Assembly (NCBI GenBank): GCA_937996625.1
Contig: CALKVA010000007.1
Coordinates: 1-64,000, forward strand
Direction of reading: 5' to 3'
Origin: UBA5951 sp009936885
Lineage (GTDB): Bacteria > Pseudomonadota > Alphaproteobacteria > Puniceispirillales > Puniceispirillaceae
DNA: 64,000 nucleotides
In this document: positions 35,972 to 45,459 of the stretch, one piece after another
Numbering within the stretch: the first letter of the stretch is position 1
Layout of the letters: each line of letters opens with the position of its first letter
Notes under the pieces: model-generated
What the model was told of the DNA's origin: nothing
What the model saw: the letters and a program-made list of their open reading frames with translations, nothing else
The model's database searches: none
Made by a program: the position numbers and the translations under genes

Positions 35972-36140
35972 TTTAAAAGATGTCTTGTAAAGACATGATT
36001 ATCTTTAATGATAATTTGGTACTCTTGGTTATTGTGAGCCATTGAAGAAGATGTATTGTTATGAGATGGTATGAAAGCACGCAAGTGGCATCATTAGCTT
36101 ATCGGGGTGAATCTGCTCTGTATATTTTTTTGAGAGAGAA

Positions 36141-36692
36141 ATGAACCTTCCCATTTTATTGACTATTTTAAGAATAATTGCAGCGCCTATTATCGCTATC
36201 CTTATCTGGAGAGAAACCAGCAACGGACAGCTCATCATCGCATTTGTGCTGTTTTGTGTTGCGGGGCTAACAGATTGGCTAGATGGTTATCTTGCCCGCA
36301 AACTTAACTTAGAATCGCATCTAGGCAGGATATTAGATCCCATTGCAGATAAAGTGCTACTTGCCTGTGTTTTATTAGCGCTTGCGTCACATTATACCAA
36401 AGACTGGCTATTTATGGCGCCCGCACTGATTATTTTTCTAAGAGAATTTATAATATCTGGCTTTCGTGAATATATGTCTAAAGAAAATATTATAATAAAC
36501 GTATCCATGCTGGCAAAATGGAAAACCACACTGCAACTAGCAGCTGTTGGTCTTATTATTCTATCCATGATTTTCGTTGAAAGCGGGTTTCTTGCTTATA
36601 CAAGCATTGCAACCTTGTGGCTAAGCGCAATTGTTACACTTCAAACAGCCTATGATTATCTTAAATTAGGCTTATCTGAACTTAAACACTAA
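36141..36692 (+). CDS. pgsA: CDP-diacylglycerol-glycerol-3-phosphate phosphatidyltransferase
   Basis: PgsA makes phosphatidylglycerol phosphate, the committed step for acidic phospholipids, in the inner membrane. The 183-residue protein has the CDP-alcohol phosphotransferase signature DWLDGYLARKL then G-x3-D-x3-D (GRILDPIADK, about 46-72). It starts with the family's NLPILLTILRI and has about five membrane helices. It converges with ilvE with a 34-nt spacer. Confidence 0.96.
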   Translation: MNLPILLTILRIIAAPIIAILIWRETSNGQLIIAFVLFCVAGLTDWLDGYLARKLNLESHLGRILDPIADKVLLACVLLALASHYTKDWLFMAPALIIFLREFIISGFREYMSKENIIINVSMLAKWKTTLQLAAVGLIILSMIFVESGFLAYTSIATLWLSAIVTLQTAYDYLKLGLSELKH

Positions 36693-36726
36693 CAGAATAA
36701 CCTTAACAGAAAATAGATATTAATTC

Positions 36727-37623
36727 CTATATAGACCCACTATTTTGCTGCGAATTTGTCAAATTCGTATAGGCTTCAACCAAAGTTCTACAAGCTGTAT
36801 CTGGTATAAAGTTATAATCAATAATCTTTGAAATGGGGGTGATTTCAGCTGCTGTTCCAGTAAGAAAAGCCTCCCTCGCATTTTCTAACTCATCTGGCAG
36901 TATGTGCCTCTCAACTACCTCTAAGCCAGCCTGTTTTGCTAGTTCAATAACCGTTCTTCTTGTTATCCCATCTAAAAAACAGTCTGCTTTCGGTGTATGA
37001 ATTTTTCCGTCATTCATTAAGAAGAATATGTTAGCCCCTGTTGCTTCTGCAACGTAACCACGATAATCAAGCATTAACGCGTCCTGAAATCCTTTTCTCT
37101 CAGCTGTATGCTTGGCAAGTGTGCAAATCATATAAAGACCAGCGGCCTTTGCCTGAACCGGCGCAGATTCTGGAGATGGCCTGCGCCAATCTGCAATATC
37201 TAGTGTAATACCCTGCATCTTTGTTTCTGGGTCAAAATAGCTTGGCCATTGCCACGCAGCCACGCCAACATGAATTGTTGTTTCTTGTGCCGAGATTGCC
37301 ATCATCTCTGAGCCACGCCAACAAAATGGCCGCAAATATCCGTCAGAAATTTCATTCGCATCTAGCACTCGATATTTTATGTTTTCCATTTCTTCATCTG
37401 ACATAGGCAAATCGAAATCAAGAAAATTACAAGACGCCCTGAGCCTTGCCGTATGTTCAGCAGATTTAAAAATTTTCCCATTATAAGAGCGCTCACCCTC
37501 AAAAACAGAAGAGGCATAATGTAAACCGTGACATAAGGTATGTGTTTTAGCCTCTCGCCACGGCACCATCTGCCCATCTAACCAAATAAGTCCATCTCTA
37601 TCATCAAATGGGATGAGTGCCAT
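36727..37623 (-). CDS. ilvE: Branched-chain amino-acid aminotransferase
   Basis: This class IV PLP-dependent transaminase interconverts valine, leucine and isoleucine with their keto acids. The 298-residue protein shows CHGLHYASSVFEGERSY near the N-terminus, DALMLDYRGYVAEATGANIF (the class IV signature, about 179-198), and DGITRRTVIELAKQAG. It is divergent from a MarR/OmpR/kinase operon, with about 120 nt between the starts. Confidence 0.95.
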   Translation of the reverse strand: MALIPFDDRDGLIWLDGQMVPWREAKTHTLCHGLHYASSVFEGERSYNGKIFKSAEHTARLRASCNFLDFDLPMSDEEMENIKYRVLDANEISDGYLRPFCWRGSEMMAISAQETTIHVGVAAWQWPSYFDPETKMQGITLDIADWRRPSPESAPVQAKAAGLYMICTLAKHTAERKGFQDALMLDYRGYVAEATGANIFFLMNDGKIHTPKADCFLDGITRRTVIELAKQAGLEVVERHILPDELENAREAFLTGTAAEITPISKIIDYNFIPDTACRTLVEAYTNLTNSQQNSGSI

Positions 37624-37744
37624 GCCAGTTTCCTCATTTTTTATTATTGCAAATATTAGTTATATAGCGCTGAATATGGAATAAAATAATCCAAAACCAT
37701 AACAATGCTTTATTTTTCTATCAGGATCAGTATTATTGGTCAAC

Positions 37745-38239
37745 ATGGCTGACATAAAATCATCTCAAAAAGCATTATTCCTTCGCAAGGAAACATTGAG
37801 GCGCGGCATAGAGCTGCTATTTTATGCTTATCGCGATTTTACAAGTGAGGCTGATTCTATTTTATCTGAGATAGGATTAGGGCGCGCTCATCACCGTGTA
37901 CTGTACTTTGTTGGTAAGTATTCTGGTATGACGGTTAGTGATTTATTGAGTATCTTGCGAATTACCAAGCAAAGCCTATCACGCGTATTATCACATCTCA
38001 TAGCTGAGGAATATGTTCGACAACAGATAGGCGACACAGACAAACGGCAACGGCTATTGTTTCTTACATCGAAAGGTTCTGCGCTTGAAGCACGTCTGAC
38101 TGATATTCAATGCAAAAGATTTGCAAATGCATATCTTCAATCTGGTGCAAGTGATGTTGCTGGCTTTGAGCAGGTGCTAAATGCTCTGTTAGACGAACAA
38201 ACAAACCATCAAAATAAAAGCAAAAACGAGAATGGCTAA
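37745..38239 (+). CDS. MarR-family transcriptional regulator
   Basis: This is a winged-helix MarR-type regulator of about 164 residues: LGRAHHRVLYFVGKYSGMTV, a recognition helix SDLLSILRITKQSLSRVLSHL, and a wing with DKRQRLLFLTSKG. It overlaps the OmpR-type gene by 8 nt, so the two are co-translated. A MarR gene directly before a response regulator recalls petP-petR of Rhodobacter, but the sequence does not prove equivalence. A TTG at 37736 with AGGA 10 nt upstream is an alternative start. Confidence 0.9.
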   Translation: MADIKSSQKALFLRKETLRRGIELLFYAYRDFTSEADSILSEIGLGRAHHRVLYFVGKYSGMTVSDLLSILRITKQSLSRVLSHLIAEEYVRQQIGDTDKRQRLLFLTSKGSALEARLTDIQCKRFANAYLQSGASDVAGFEQVLNALLDEQTNHQNKSKNENG

Positions 38240-38936
38240 TCCAACAGATTCCAGATCGCATATCCTAGTTGTTGACGATGATCAGCGATTGTTAGAGCTG
38301 CTTAAAAAATTTCTAGAAGAAAGTGGATTTCGCGTAACAGGCGCAAGCGATACGGATCAAGCAAATGCGTATATGAATGGCATTCACTTCGATTTACTTG
38401 TGATAGATATAATGATGCCTGGAAAAACAGGGATTGAATGGCTTATTGAGTTAAGAGAAAGCACAACTATACCAGCTATTTTTCTAACAGCTCTTGGTGA
38501 AACTGAAGATAGAATTGATGGGCTTTCTGCTGGCGCAGATGACTATCTTCCCAAACCGTTTGAGCCTCGAGAACTCATATTAAGGATAACGCGCATACTT
38601 GACCGCTCTCTTACTGCGCCTAACGGATATAGTGATATTATATTCGGAAATTTTGTTTTTAATTTAGAAAGCAGAAAACTATCCAAAGATGAAATACTTA
38701 TTCATTTAACCACCTCCGAGCAGGATTTACTTAGCTGTTTTGCAAACGCCCCTAACAAGACCTTATCCAGAGAAGATTTAATCGAGCTTCTGGAAGAGCG
38801 AATGCAAGGCAGGTCGATAGATGTAGCTATAGCAAGACTACGCTCGAAAATTGAGAATGACCCTAAGCAACCTTATTATCTTACCACGGTTAGAAATCTG
38901 GGTTGGAAGTTGCAAATAGATAAAGTAATTGGTTAA
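38232..38936 (+). CDS. OmpR-family response regulator
   Basis: This is a 234-residue regulator. The receiver domain (10-122) has acidic pocket residues DDD (15-17), phospho-acceptor D59 in LLVIDIMMPGKTG, the Thr in FLTALG, and the Lys in YLPKPFEP. A C-terminal winged-helix DNA-binding domain (about 135-230) ends with YYLTTVRNLGWKLQ. Its kinase partner is encoded 58 nt downstream. Confidence 0.95.
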   Translation: MANPTDSRSHILVVDDDQRLLELLKKFLEESGFRVTGASDTDQANAYMNGIHFDLLVIDIMMPGKTGIEWLIELRESTTIPAIFLTALGETEDRIDGLSAGADDYLPKPFEPRELILRITRILDRSLTAPNGYSDIIFGNFVFNLESRKLSKDEILIHLTTSEQDLLSCFANAPNKTLSREDLIELLEERMQGRSIDVAIARLRSKIENDPKQPYYLTTVRNLGWKLQIDKVIG

Positions 38937-38994
38937 AGCCAAATCCTAGGTAATATTTAAATATGCTTTCAATTGGGATTCAAAGGAGAGGTTA

Positions 38995-40317
38995 ATGCAA
39001 TTAAGACATTATTTGCCAAAAACGCTATTTAACCGCTTAGTAGCCATTATTTTGGTTCCAATGTTTCTAGTGCAGCTCATCACTGTTCTTATTTTTTATG
39101 AACGTCATTGGGACTCAATTACCCGCCAAATGGCAGATGCGCTTGCCAGTGAAATAAGATTATTAGTGGACCGATTACCATCAGAGCCTACATCTGAAAA
39201 TATTGAAAATCTCAAATATTTCGCAAAAAAATATTTTTATTTTGATATTAAGTATGTATCAGGCGCAACCATGCTCCCAAAAGACATCGAAACAAATTCG
39301 AGCTATACAGCTTTTGCATTCAAACGCGCTATAAATTCGCGCATTCGCTATCCATGGACGGCTAGTCTAGAGGATCACTCAGAAAAAATTTTAGTTGATA
39401 TGCAATTTCCAAACGGCGTGCTGACGATTAGCGCTGGCAAAAAGCGTTTATTTAGTTCTACCAGCTGGCTTTTTATAGGCTGGACGATTGGCAGCTCGTT
39501 AATTTTATTTCTGGCTGCTCTTATTTTTATTCAACGCCAAGTAAGGCCCATTAGACGCCTTTCGATTGCAGCGCGCCAATTAGGACTTGGCCGTGATATC
39601 ACAGAGGACTTTCAATTAGAAGGCGCAAGAGAAATACGATCAGCAGGCCGTGCTTTTCAAGCCATGAGACATCGCATAAAACGTCATTTAAATGAGCGAA
39701 CAACAATGCTCGCAGGCGTAAGTCATGATTTGCGAACCCCATTAACTAGAATGCGCCTTCAGCTTGCCTTGGTTAAAAAAACACCTGAAATTGAAGAATT
39801 AACAAAAGACATCTCAGAAATGGAGGCCATGATTGAGACATATCTTGCTTTCTCGAGAGGAGAGGTTTCAGACCCCCCTCATCAAGGTGATATCAGGCAA
39901 TTACTCAGAGATATTACGGAACCATTACAAAAATCATATCCAGATCGACTGACGCTTATATTCAATGAGGATGACATTCCTGAATTCCCAATTCGTGCCT
40001 CCTCCCTTCGTCGTGCATTAATGAATATATTAGAAAATGCGCTTCGCTATGCACAGAATGCAGAAATAAGAGTTAGAAGACGCGAGGATACTTTATTAAT
40101 CCAAATAGATGATGATGGCCCCGGCATACCGCTTGAGAGACGAGCAGAGGCTATTCTGCCTTTCAAAAGGCTAGAGGCTTCCAGAAATCAGCAAACAGGT
40201 GGCACTGGTCTTGGTCTATCAATAGCCAGCGATATTATTTTAAGTCATGGCGGTCAGCTTGAATTGCTAGACTCGCGAATGGGTGGGCTCCGCGTATATG
40301 TGATTTTACCAATATAG
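38995..40317 (+). CDS. EnvZ-type membrane sensor histidine kinase
   Basis: This is a 440-residue inner-membrane kinase. TM1 is about 16-36, a periplasmic loop of about 115 residues follows, and TM2 is about 156-180. A HAMP domain (180-232) precedes the HisKA domain with phospho-acceptor His244 in AGVSHDLRTPLTRMR. The HATPase domain has the N box (ALMNILENALRYA), G1 (IDDDGPGIP) and G2 (GGTGLGLSIA) motifs. It forms a two-component pair with the upstream OmpR-type regulator. The stimulus is unknown. Confidence 0.95.
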   Translation: MQLRHYLPKTLFNRLVAIILVPMFLVQLITVLIFYERHWDSITRQMADALASEIRLLVDRLPSEPTSENIENLKYFAKKYFYFDIKYVSGATMLPKDIETNSSYTAFAFKRAINSRIRYPWTASLEDHSEKILVDMQFPNGVLTISAGKKRLFSSTSWLFIGWTIGSSLILFLAALIFIQRQVRPIRRLSIAARQLGLGRDITEDFQLEGAREIRSAGRAFQAMRHRIKRHLNERTTMLAGVSHDLRTPLTRMRLQLALVKKTPEIEELTKDISEMEAMIETYLAFSRGEVSDPPHQGDIRQLLRDITEPLQKSYPDRLTLIFNEDDIPEFPIRASSLRRALMNILENALRYAQNAEIRVRRREDTLLIQIDDDGPGIPLERRAEAILPFKRLEASRNQQTGGTGLGLSIASDIILSHGGQLELLDSRMGGLRVYVILPI

Positions 40318-40335
40318 CTTAGATGGTTTTAAGGG

Positions 40336-40665
40336 CTAATATAATCTCACCCCATTTTCGACCTTCATCTCAGGTGCCACCAAAACAACATGCCCATCCC
40401 CATTAGGAACGCCCAAGACCAATACCTCTGAGATAAAAGGGCCTATGTGGCGCGGCGGAAAATTCACCACTGCTAATATTTGTTTTCCAAGTAACGCGTC
40501 TTTATCATATAGCTCCGTTATTTGAGCCGATGATTTTTTAGTGCCAAGATGACCCAAATCTATTTCCAATTTAAATGCGGGTTTTCGGGCTTCAGGAAAC
40601 TCCTGTATATCGATTATGGTTCCTGCTCGTATATCAATTTCTAAGAATTTATTAAAATCTGCCAT
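40336..40665 (-). CDS. csaA: CsaA-type tRNA-binding domain protein
   Basis: This is a 109-residue single-domain protein of the tRNA-binding OB-fold family (EMAP-II/CsaA). It shows FLEIDIRAGTIIDIQEFPEARKPA, then LGTKKSSAQI and a late KQILAVVNFPPRHIGPFISE. CsaA has export-related chaperone activity in Bacillus subtilis; in proteobacteria the role is less clear. It converges with the histidine kinase. Confidence 0.92.
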   Translation of the reverse strand: MADFNKFLEIDIRAGTIIDIQEFPEARKPAFKLEIDLGHLGTKKSSAQITELYDKDALLGKQILAVVNFPPRHIGPFISEVLVLGVPNGDGHVVLVAPEMKVENGVRLY

Positions 40666-40706
40666 GTTATGTCATCCTGAATTTTAAATACTTAAATTTG
40701 TCTCTT

Positions 40707-41393
40707 TTAACACTTCAGGTCAGCATTCTCCCCGGCAGCAGGCACATCAAATAATCTCAAACTCTGCCCCCATTCACTTGCTTGTTGCAATAATTTATCA
40801 AGCTCCCTGAAAGTGGGTGCAAGGTCATCGCTCATATCCTTAAACCAAACTGACCTAATTCCTACCAACAAGCCTATGAGCCCTTTAATTCGAAGAGAAC
40901 GCTGAAATCTAGCAACCAGCATATCTTGACGTGTATCCCCTGATATTGCTAGGATTCTATCACAAATCAGATATGCAATTTGTGCTAATTCAATACCAAA
41001 CTTAGGCTCTTTTAAGGCCCATCCATGGATTGATTTTAATATATCACGCTTACTTGCAAAAGCTTCCAGCATGGTCATTAATGCCTCTAGGATTTTCTCT
41101 TGGGTAGAGGCATTACTATCTTCAGAGAAATCCTCTAGAAGCCCAACCAATATCTGACTGACCTGTGTGTCAAACCAATGCAGAAATAGCTCATAAGGGT
41201 CAGCGACAATAGCGCTTGCCACATCTGGTTCTATTTCAACCTCTAAGGCTAGATGTTGAATTGTTAATTCCGAGATAGTCGCGCCAGTCTGAAGCTTGTT
41301 AATCAACGCTTCACCAAGAGCTGACTTTAATAAAAGGATATCTTGAGGATTAGTATTCACACCATTCTCACAATCTAAGTCGTTTATAATCAC
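40707..41393 (-). CDS. COQ9/TetR-like alpha-helical protein
   Basis: This 228-residue all-helical protein has a TetR-like layout: a short N-terminal helical region (25-70) and a longer ligand-domain-like part (80-215). The C-terminal stretch VWFKDMSDDLAPTFRELDKLL resembles the COQ9/TetR group that alphaproteobacteria share with mitochondria. COQ9 binds lipids in ubiquinone synthesis. The HTH region does not read as a strong DNA-binding motif, so I cannot tell regulator from lipid-binding protein. It lies upstream of csaA on the same strand. Confidence 0.5.
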   Translation of the reverse strand: MIINDLDCENGVNTNPQDILLLKSALGEALINKLQTGATISELTIQHLALEVEIEPDVASAIVADPYELFLHWFDTQVSQILVGLLEDFSEDSNASTQEKILEALMTMLEAFASKRDILKSIHGWALKEPKFGIELAQIAYLICDRILAISGDTRQDMLVARFQRSLRIKGLIGLLVGIRSVWFKDMSDDLAPTFRELDKLLQQASEWGQSLRLFDVPAAGENADLKC

Positions 41394-41431
41394 TTATGTG
41401 AAAGTAATGTCTTATTTGAATTTAGCAAGTC

Positions 41432-42301
41432 TCACTGACCAAGCTCACGGCTTCTGTCTTTTGCATCTTGCATTGCTGCCAGAACAAGTTTGACAAGGTC
41501 ATCATCGCGCATTAGGACAGATAATGCCGCAGCGGTCGTGCCGCCCTTGCTTGTTACATTCTCACGCAAGACGGATGATTCTGATCTATTTTGCATCAAA
41601 AGGGTGCCTGCGCCGAACACAGTTCCTCTCGCTAATTTTTTTGATAGCGCTTCCGGAAGCCCAAGTTTAACACCTGCGGACTCCATCGCCTCTGCAAGCA
41701 GAAAAACATATGCAGGCCCAGACCCAGACAAAGCTGTTACAGCGTCCATCATTTCCTCATCTGGAATGATTATGACCTCTCCAACTGCTTGCAATAAGCT
41801 AACGCAGAATTCTTGTTGATGCTCTGAAATCGTCTCACTCTTATAAATGGCTGTAATCCCTGCCCCCACAGAAGCAGGCGTATTAGGCATTGCGCGAACT
41901 ATATGTCCCCTTCCACCTAGTTGCCGTGATATCCAATCACATGATAATCCAGCAGCAATGGATAAAAACACAATATCATCACGTGCTATTTGCCCAAATG
42001 GTGCTATGGCTTCTGCCATCATTTGCGGTTTAACAGCTAGAACCACAAAATCAATGGGCTCGGCATCTGATTGTAGCACTGCATCTAGTGAAGCATGACA
42101 TGATATCAAATCTGATGATGCAATAACAGGGCTTAAACCTGCAGGCTCTATAATGCTTATATGCCTAAATTGATCTGGCCGCTGAAGCCAGCCTTTGAGC
42201 ATGGCTGATCCCATCTTACCACAACCCAAAAGAACAAGATGCCGTTTTTTCACAACTCTTGGAATATCTTGGGGGGTAGTATGGGGTGCCGGGGATATCA
42301 T
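41432..42301 (-). CDS. proC: Pyrroline-5-carboxylate reductase
   Basis: ProC catalyses the last step of proline synthesis using NAD(P)H. The 289-residue protein has the N-terminal Rossmann motif VLLGCGKMGSAMLKGWL (about 22-38), VLAVKPQMMAEAI, RAMPNTPASVGAG, and the C-terminal signature ALSGSGPAYVFLLAEAM followed by TSKGGTTAAAL. It lies 18 nt after the YbjN gene on the same strand, a pairing common in alphaproteobacteria. Confidence 0.96.
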   Translation of the reverse strand: MISPAPHTTPQDIPRVVKKRHLVLLGCGKMGSAMLKGWLQRPDQFRHISIIEPAGLSPVIASSDLISCHASLDAVLQSDAEPIDFVVLAVKPQMMAEAIAPFGQIARDDIVFLSIAAGLSCDWISRQLGGRGHIVRAMPNTPASVGAGITAIYKSETISEHQQEFCVSLLQAVGEVIIIPDEEMMDAVTALSGSGPAYVFLLAEAMESAGVKLGLPEALSKKLARGTVFGAGTLLMQNRSESSVLRENVTSKGGTTAAALSVLMRDDDLVKLVLAAMQDAKDRSRELGQ

Positions 42302-42319
42302 TAGATTTGTCCAAACGGC

Positions 42320-42811
42320 TCAAGCATGTCCGTGACTTTGAAGCATCCCGAACGGGACAATATCACGGGCAGCATATGGACCATTTAAAACCTGATAGAT
42401 AGTTGGGAAAGCCTGTTCCGCTTCCCCTAACAAAATCTCAATTACATCTTCAACTTGCTCAGGTGAGGCCCCACCCGCACCTCGAAGCATTAGTTTATGC
42501 TTGATTTTTATGGTATTTGTGCGCTCGCAGGCAACAAAATGACCAAGCCAAAGATCCTGATTTAACAAAGATGTCAATGTCGTCACTTCTAAGAGCTGAA
42601 TAGTATCAAAGGTGATGTCAAGATTACAGCCTACATCAAGGATCTCTTCAGTTTCAAACCATTCTGCACATAGCTGATGCTGCCCCCATCTTCCAGGCAC
42701 ATCTGCAATAAGCTCGTTAATATTGGTACGATGTAAGAACCATTCTTGCTGGCACGCAAACTGAGCAACCAATTCCAATGGCCTTGCATTTATGAATTCT
42801 GAATTGCCCAA
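42320..42811 (-). CDS. YbjN domain protein
   Basis: This 163-residue soluble protein belongs to the YbjN family, with a fold like type III secretion chaperones. Features are WFLHRTNINELIADVPGRWG, LDITFDTIQLLEVTTLTSLL and a C-terminal FPTIYQVLNGPYAARDI. The function is unknown; the protein is usually encoded next to proC in alphaproteobacteria, as here. Confidence 0.88.
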   Translation of the reverse strand: MGNSEFINARPLELVAQFACQQEWFLHRTNINELIADVPGRWGQHQLCAEWFETEEILDVGCNLDITFDTIQLLEVTTLTSLLNQDLWLGHFVACERTNTIKIKHKLMLRGAGGASPEQVEDVIEILLGEAEQAFPTIYQVLNGPYAARDIVPFGMLQSHGHA

Positions 42812-43009
42812 CTAATTATCCCTAAAATGAAGGCGCAGATTTTAATTTAGGCGTTTTTATGATGTCAAAGACACGCCTCGCACCCTCAATTTAAACAAAG
42901 ACAGGAGTAGCGAGCAACACAATATTTAGTATGTGTTTCGATTTATACACACATTTTGTAGTATAAACCTTATAATTTCACTTGTTTTTCAACGAGTCGC
43001 TAACCGTAG

Positions 43010-43306
43010 CTATTCTGTTTCTCTTTTTGCAGATTGTTTTGCTAGCGCTGGTGATTTTGGTGATTTTGGTGATTTTTTATCCTCAATCAAGGTCTCAAGA
43101 AACGTGATTCGCGAAGCCAGACTTTCAAGCCTTGTCGTGAGTGCTTCAAAATCCTCATAGGTAACTAAATTAGCGTTATTTTGGCTGCGCTCCTCACGTG
43201 CATTCATCATGTTTTTTACATCTGAGCGCATATCATTAACAAGAGATGCCGCACCTTTTGCCATTTGACCTATATCTGAGATAATGGTTGATCCTTGTTT
43301 CATCAT
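43010..43306 (-). CDS. UbiK-like accessory factor (BMFP) with KSP repeats
   Basis: This is a 98-residue helical protein. The N-terminal segment ISDIGQMAKGAASLVNDMRSD and the coiled coil LVTYEDFEALTTRLESLASRI match the BMFP/UbiK family. Members trimerise, bind membranes and help ubiquinone synthesis in gammaproteobacteria. The C-terminus contains three consecutive KSP tripeptides encoded by a perfect 9-bp tandem repeat, then a basic tail. It is divergent from lgt. Confidence 0.82.
   Translation of the reverse strand: MMKQGSTIISDIGQMAKGAASLVNDMRSDVKNMMNAREERSQNNANLVTYEDFEALTTRLESLASRITFLETLIEDKKSPKSPKSPALAKQSAKRETE
43050..43076. repeat. Three tandem 9-bp copies of GGTGATTTT
   Basis: Copies lie at 43050-43058, 43059-43067 and 43068-43076, identical and in frame with the minus-strand UbiK-like gene, where each encodes Lys-Ser-Pro. 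The perfect identity suggests a recent expansion and possible length variation between strains. Confidence 0.9.
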
Positions 43307-43478
43307 TTTTCCCTTGAGAATTTATAGCTTTTAAGTGTAAATCGCTTCATTTATAGAAATAATGCGTCTTTGACCTAATGACAATAGCGCGATAGAAGAC
43401 AGCACGATTATATTATAAGAATTAGCGTATAAAGTACGGAGCGAAACGGCGTTGTAACAGTATTTATGTAGGAAAAAA

Positions 43479-44297
43479 ATGAATAAACAATGGTTTACAT
43501 TTCCAGATATTGATGAGGTTGCGATATATCTTGGACCGCTAAAAATTTATTGGTACGCACTTGCCTATCTAGCAGGAATTATCATCGCTATGATGCTAAT
43601 GAACCGAGAGGCAAGAAAAAGCGAGACGCCTTTTGTAGTCGATGATATTGCCAGACTTACCAATAATTGTGTTTTGGGTATTATTATCGGAGGACGGCTT
43701 GGGTTTGTTTTGTTTTACAATGCTGAGTATTATCTATCAGCGCCATTAGAAATATTTAAGTTTTGGAATGGCGGCATGTCATTTCATGGCGGCTTTTTGG
43801 GTGTTATTGCCGCCACTATGCTAACGGTTAGAAAAACAAGAATTCCATTTTTTTCTATTAGCGATCTTCTTGTTTGCGTAGCTCCGATAGGGTTATTTTT
43901 TGGCCGAATTGCCAATTTTATCAATGGCGAGTTATTTGGAAGAATAACAGAGCATCCCGTTGGTATAGTCTTCCCTGATGGAGGCCCGCTACCAAGACAC
44001 CCAAGCCAGCTTTATGAAGCATTCCTTGAAGGATTTTTGATATTTATTATCCTAAACGGTCTAAGGTTTTTAAAACTAAATTTGCCAGCTGGCTTTCTAA
44101 CTGGGCTTTTCTTTATCTTATATGGAACTGGACGCATTCTTGCAGAATTTACACGAGAACCAAACGCTCATATAGGTTTTATAACTACCATAGGGAATAT
44201 TCAAATTACCATTGGTCAGGCATTATCTGCGCCAATACTACTAACTGGCGTCATCTTGCTCTATCTAAGTTTGAAACATAAATCAAATTTAAAATGA
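43479..44297 (+). CDS. lgt: Prolipoprotein diacylglyceryl transferase
   Basis: Lgt attaches diacylglycerol from phosphatidylglycerol to the lipobox cysteine of preprolipoproteins in the inner membrane. The 272-residue protein has seven predicted membrane helices. Conserved stretches are GGRLGFVLFYN, MSFHGGFLG, the Lgt signature GRIANFINGELFGR, and RHPSQLYEAFLEG near 170-182, plus GTGRILAEFTREPN. It is followed after 7 nt by the MidA-type gene. Confidence 0.97.
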   Translation: MNKQWFTFPDIDEVAIYLGPLKIYWYALAYLAGIIIAMMLMNREARKSETPFVVDDIARLTNNCVLGIIIGGRLGFVLFYNAEYYLSAPLEIFKFWNGGMSFHGGFLGVIAATMLTVRKTRIPFFSISDLLVCVAPIGLFFGRIANFINGELFGRITEHPVGIVFPDGGPLPRHPSQLYEAFLEGFLIFIILNGLRFLKLNLPAGFLTGLFFILYGTGRILAEFTREPNAHIGFITTIGNIQITIGQALSAPILLTGVILLYLSLKHKSNLK

Positions 44298-44304
44298 GCA
44301 TAAT

Positions 44305-45408
44305 GTGAGTTCAGAAAAATTTCGTGAATGGGCGAAAAAAGAGATTTCTAAAACTGGTCCTTTGCACCTTTCTGACGCTATTAGTGCTGCATTGACCCAT
44401 CCAGATTTTGGCTATTATCATTCAGAAGAGATAATTGGCAGCAAGGGAGATTTTATTACAGCGCCTGAGGTAAGCCAAATGTTTGGTGAATTGGTTGGCG
44501 CTTTTCTGGCTTATATTTGGGAGCAGTCTGGCCGGCCTGCAAATAGTCTGCTATGCGAGTTTGGACCTGGACGAGGTACATTAAGCGCTGACATTAATTC
44601 CGCACTAGCTCAAATCTCGCCACAATTTTCTGGCTCACCGCTACATCTAATTGAAACCAGCAATTCTCTTCGAGAAATACAGAAAACCACTCTTAAAAGA
44701 CAAACTGTATGTTGGCATAATGATTTCAAGAAAATACCAAACCAGCCATTATTTGCTGTTGCAAACGAGTTTTTTGACGCGCTTGGCGTTAACCAAGCTA
44801 TTTTTGATGGTACGGATTGGCGGCATCGACTTTTAGATTTCCACACACAGTTTGAATTGGTAAGAGGCCCTATCTTGAGCAATGCTGAGTTAGAAGCATT
44901 CAATGCGATTTCACTTAAAAACCAAAACTCTAAAAACCAAGAGAATGGAACAATTATAGAATATTCTCCTAAAACAGCTCAAATTAGTGCTGAAATTGCC
45001 CTGCATATAAAGCAATTTGGCGGCGCTTTTTTAATCATCGATTATGGAAAATCTAACCAGATAGGAGATACAATCCAAGCTGTTTCAAATCACAAACCTG
45101 TAGAGCCATGGTCTAATGCAGGTAATGCAGATATATCTCACTGGGTGGATTTTGATTGTATAAAACGATCGAGCGAAAATGCAGGTGCGCGCTTTATTGG
45201 GCCGGTATCACAATCACAATTCTTTACACAAATTGGCATTAAACAAAGAGCTGAAATGCTAGCAAACTCGCAAAATCCAGAAATTAACAGAGCCCTGTTT
45301 GCAGCTGTTGACAGGTTAATATCTCCAGCTCATATGGGAAATCTATTTCAGGTTGGATTGATCATTCCCGCAGGAGAGGGCTTGCCACCTGGCTTTCAAG
45401 CTGAGTAA
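44305..45408 (+). CDS. MidA/NDUFAF7-type SAM-dependent methyltransferase
   Basis: This is a 367-residue protein with a class I methyltransferase fold. The N-terminal GPLHLSDAISAALTHPDFGYY is characteristic, followed by GDFITAPEVSQMFGEL, the SAM-binding LCEFGPGRGTLSADI (about 77-90), NEFFDALGV and the late FLIIDYGK. Mitochondrial NDUFAF7 methylates a complex I subunit arginine, and bacterial members may do the same (inference). The start is GTG, 7 nt after lgt, in an lgt-midA-pgeF run typical of alphaproteobacteria. Confidence 0.93.
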   Translation: MSSEKFREWAKKEISKTGPLHLSDAISAALTHPDFGYYHSEEIIGSKGDFITAPEVSQMFGELVGAFLAYIWEQSGRPANSLLCEFGPGRGTLSADINSALAQISPQFSGSPLHLIETSNSLREIQKTTLKRQTVCWHNDFKKIPNQPLFAVANEFFDALGVNQAIFDGTDWRHRLLDFHTQFELVRGPILSNAELEAFNAISLKNQNSKNQENGTIIEYSPKTAQISAEIALHIKQFGGAFLIIDYGKSNQIGDTIQAVSNHKPVEPWSNAGNADISHWVDFDCIKRSSENAGARFIGPVSQSQFFTQIGIKQRAEMLANSQNPEINRALFAAVDRLISPAHMGNLFQVGLIIPAGEGLPPGFQAE

Positions 45409-45459
45409 TGTAGCCATAGATTAAAATTCTTATCTATGAAACCAAAAGGTATATGAAAA

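Noticed and set aside
35980..35996. ATGTCTT/AAGACAT hairpin after uvrC
   Set aside because: A 7-bp AT-rich stem with a 3-nt loop and no T-tract; too weak to call a terminator.
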